A stretch of 64,000 nt of DNA from an uncultured Myxococcales bacterium (GTDB lineage: Bacteria; Myxococcota_A; Polyangia; Polyangiales; Polyangiaceae): the NCBI GenBank assembly GCA_937949945.1, contig CALFEQ010000156.1:1-64000 (forward strand), read 5' to 3'. Below the pieces are notes generated by a model. That model had not been told where the DNA came from. It was given only the letters and a program-made list of their open reading frames with translations, and made no database searches. Shown piece by piece: positions 62,214 through 64,000 of the stretch. The translations under genes and the position numbers were made by a program. The first letter of the stretch is position 1. Each line of letters starts with the position of its first letter.

Positions 62214-62427
62214 CGAGAAAAACGCCGCGATCCTCGCGACGTCCCGCGAGCGCGAGGCCCGCAAGGCGTGCAGGCCGGCGACGACGCTGCGCCCCCTGGA
62301 GCCCGGAGCCTGGAGCCTCTTTCTACTTCCTCAAATCCTTCGAGCTCAGCCCGTACTCGGCGAGTCGGTACTGGAGCGACGACGCTGCGCCCCCTGGAGC
62401 CCGGAGCCTGGAGCCTGGAGCCTCTTT

Positions 62428-63791
<1,364 letters not shown>

Positions 63792-63795
<4 letters not shown>

Positions 63796-64000
63796 GCGTC
63801 AGCCTCTCCCTGTTTCAGCGGAAGTCTTAGCCGAAACCGGGTCTGGCCGGGACGGCTATCCACCTCGATGGTACCGCCGTGGTCGCTGACGATTCGGTGC
63901 ACGATCGACAGGCCCAGCCCCGTCCCGTTCGGCTTGGTCGAGAAGAACGCATCGAAAACGGGCGCATCCCCCGACGGCAGGCCGGGGCCGTCGTCCTCGA
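63792..64000 (-). CDS. Sensor histidine kinase, C-terminal end (partial)
   Basis: Only the last 69 residues lie in the window. They show the end of the HATPase domain: DDGPGLPSGDAPVFDAFFST, KPNGTGLGLSIVHRIVSDHG (G1 and G2 boxes) and a final beta strand RFRLRLPLKQ. The stop overlaps the regulator ATG (ATGA). It is the cognate kinase of the NtrC-type regulator. Sensory domains lie outside the window. Confidence 0.92.

Noticed and set aside
62233..62250. CTCGCG-N6-CGCGAG as an activator site for the kinase operon
   Set aside because: It is only 20 bp from the -24 box, too close for NtrC-type looping, and such CG-rich dyads are common by chance at this GC content.

Overview
The window is high-GC DNA with strong third-position GC bias. 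It has many short lipoprotein genes, a collagen-like lipoprotein, NtrC-type regulation with recognisable sigma-54 promoters, and hemerythrin and universal-stress genes. Together these suggest a Myxococcota (Polyangiales-like) chromosome. That placement is inferred from gene style; there is no rRNA or other phylogenetic marker in the window.

Left flank (1-7.9 kb): a SUMF1-type lipoprotein, a thioredoxin-fold/di-haem cytochrome c peroxidase fusion, a class II aldolase/short-chain dehydrogenase fusion, two degraded gene remnants, and a two-gene lipoprotein operon. A tRNA-Val(GAC) gene follows at 7897-7968.

Integrated element (7927-13625): a 43-bp perfect direct repeat of the tRNA 3' half bounds a 5.7-kb element. 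It carries a frameshifted tyrosine integrase next to the tRNA, a small ribbon-helix-helix protein, several frameshifted genes including a broken AbiEi/AbiEii pair, and one intact pair (winged-helix regulator plus nucleotidyltransferase). A rho-independent terminator lies just outside the right-hand repeat and probably once served the tRNA.

Defence island (14.1-46.3 kb): this is the main feature. A tightly coupled five-gene operon encodes a DrmD-type SNF2 helicase, a DrmMI-type adenine methyltransferase, a DUF6361-like protein, a PLD nuclease-like protein and a second large helicase. It is followed by an ImmA-like gene and a promoterless, 5'-truncated second copy of the methyltransferase that differs from the first almost only in its target-recognition region. 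Next come an AAA ATPase/subtilisin-protease pair, a third full-length methyltransferase, an antisense ASCH-TPR gene, and drmA-drmB-drmC. The parts amount to a complete class 1 DISARM set with unusual insertions. The silent methyltransferase cassette is arranged so that gene conversion could swap DNA specificity.

Right flank (46.5-64 kb): PAP2 phosphatase, collagen-like lipoprotein, a small membrane protein, VOC and AraC proteins, an SRPBCC protein, nicotinate phosphoribosyltransferase, cyclopropane-fatty-acid synthase, and a TPR lipoprotein. A stress cluster follows (hemerythrins, universal stress proteins, CBS protein, alcohol dehydrogenase, a phosphotransferase/P-loop kinase fusion) next to an NtrC-type regulator and its histidine kinase. 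Three operons in this cluster have sigma-54 promoters with an identical distance to the ATG. Two of them are divergent around a palindrome that sits exactly midway between them.
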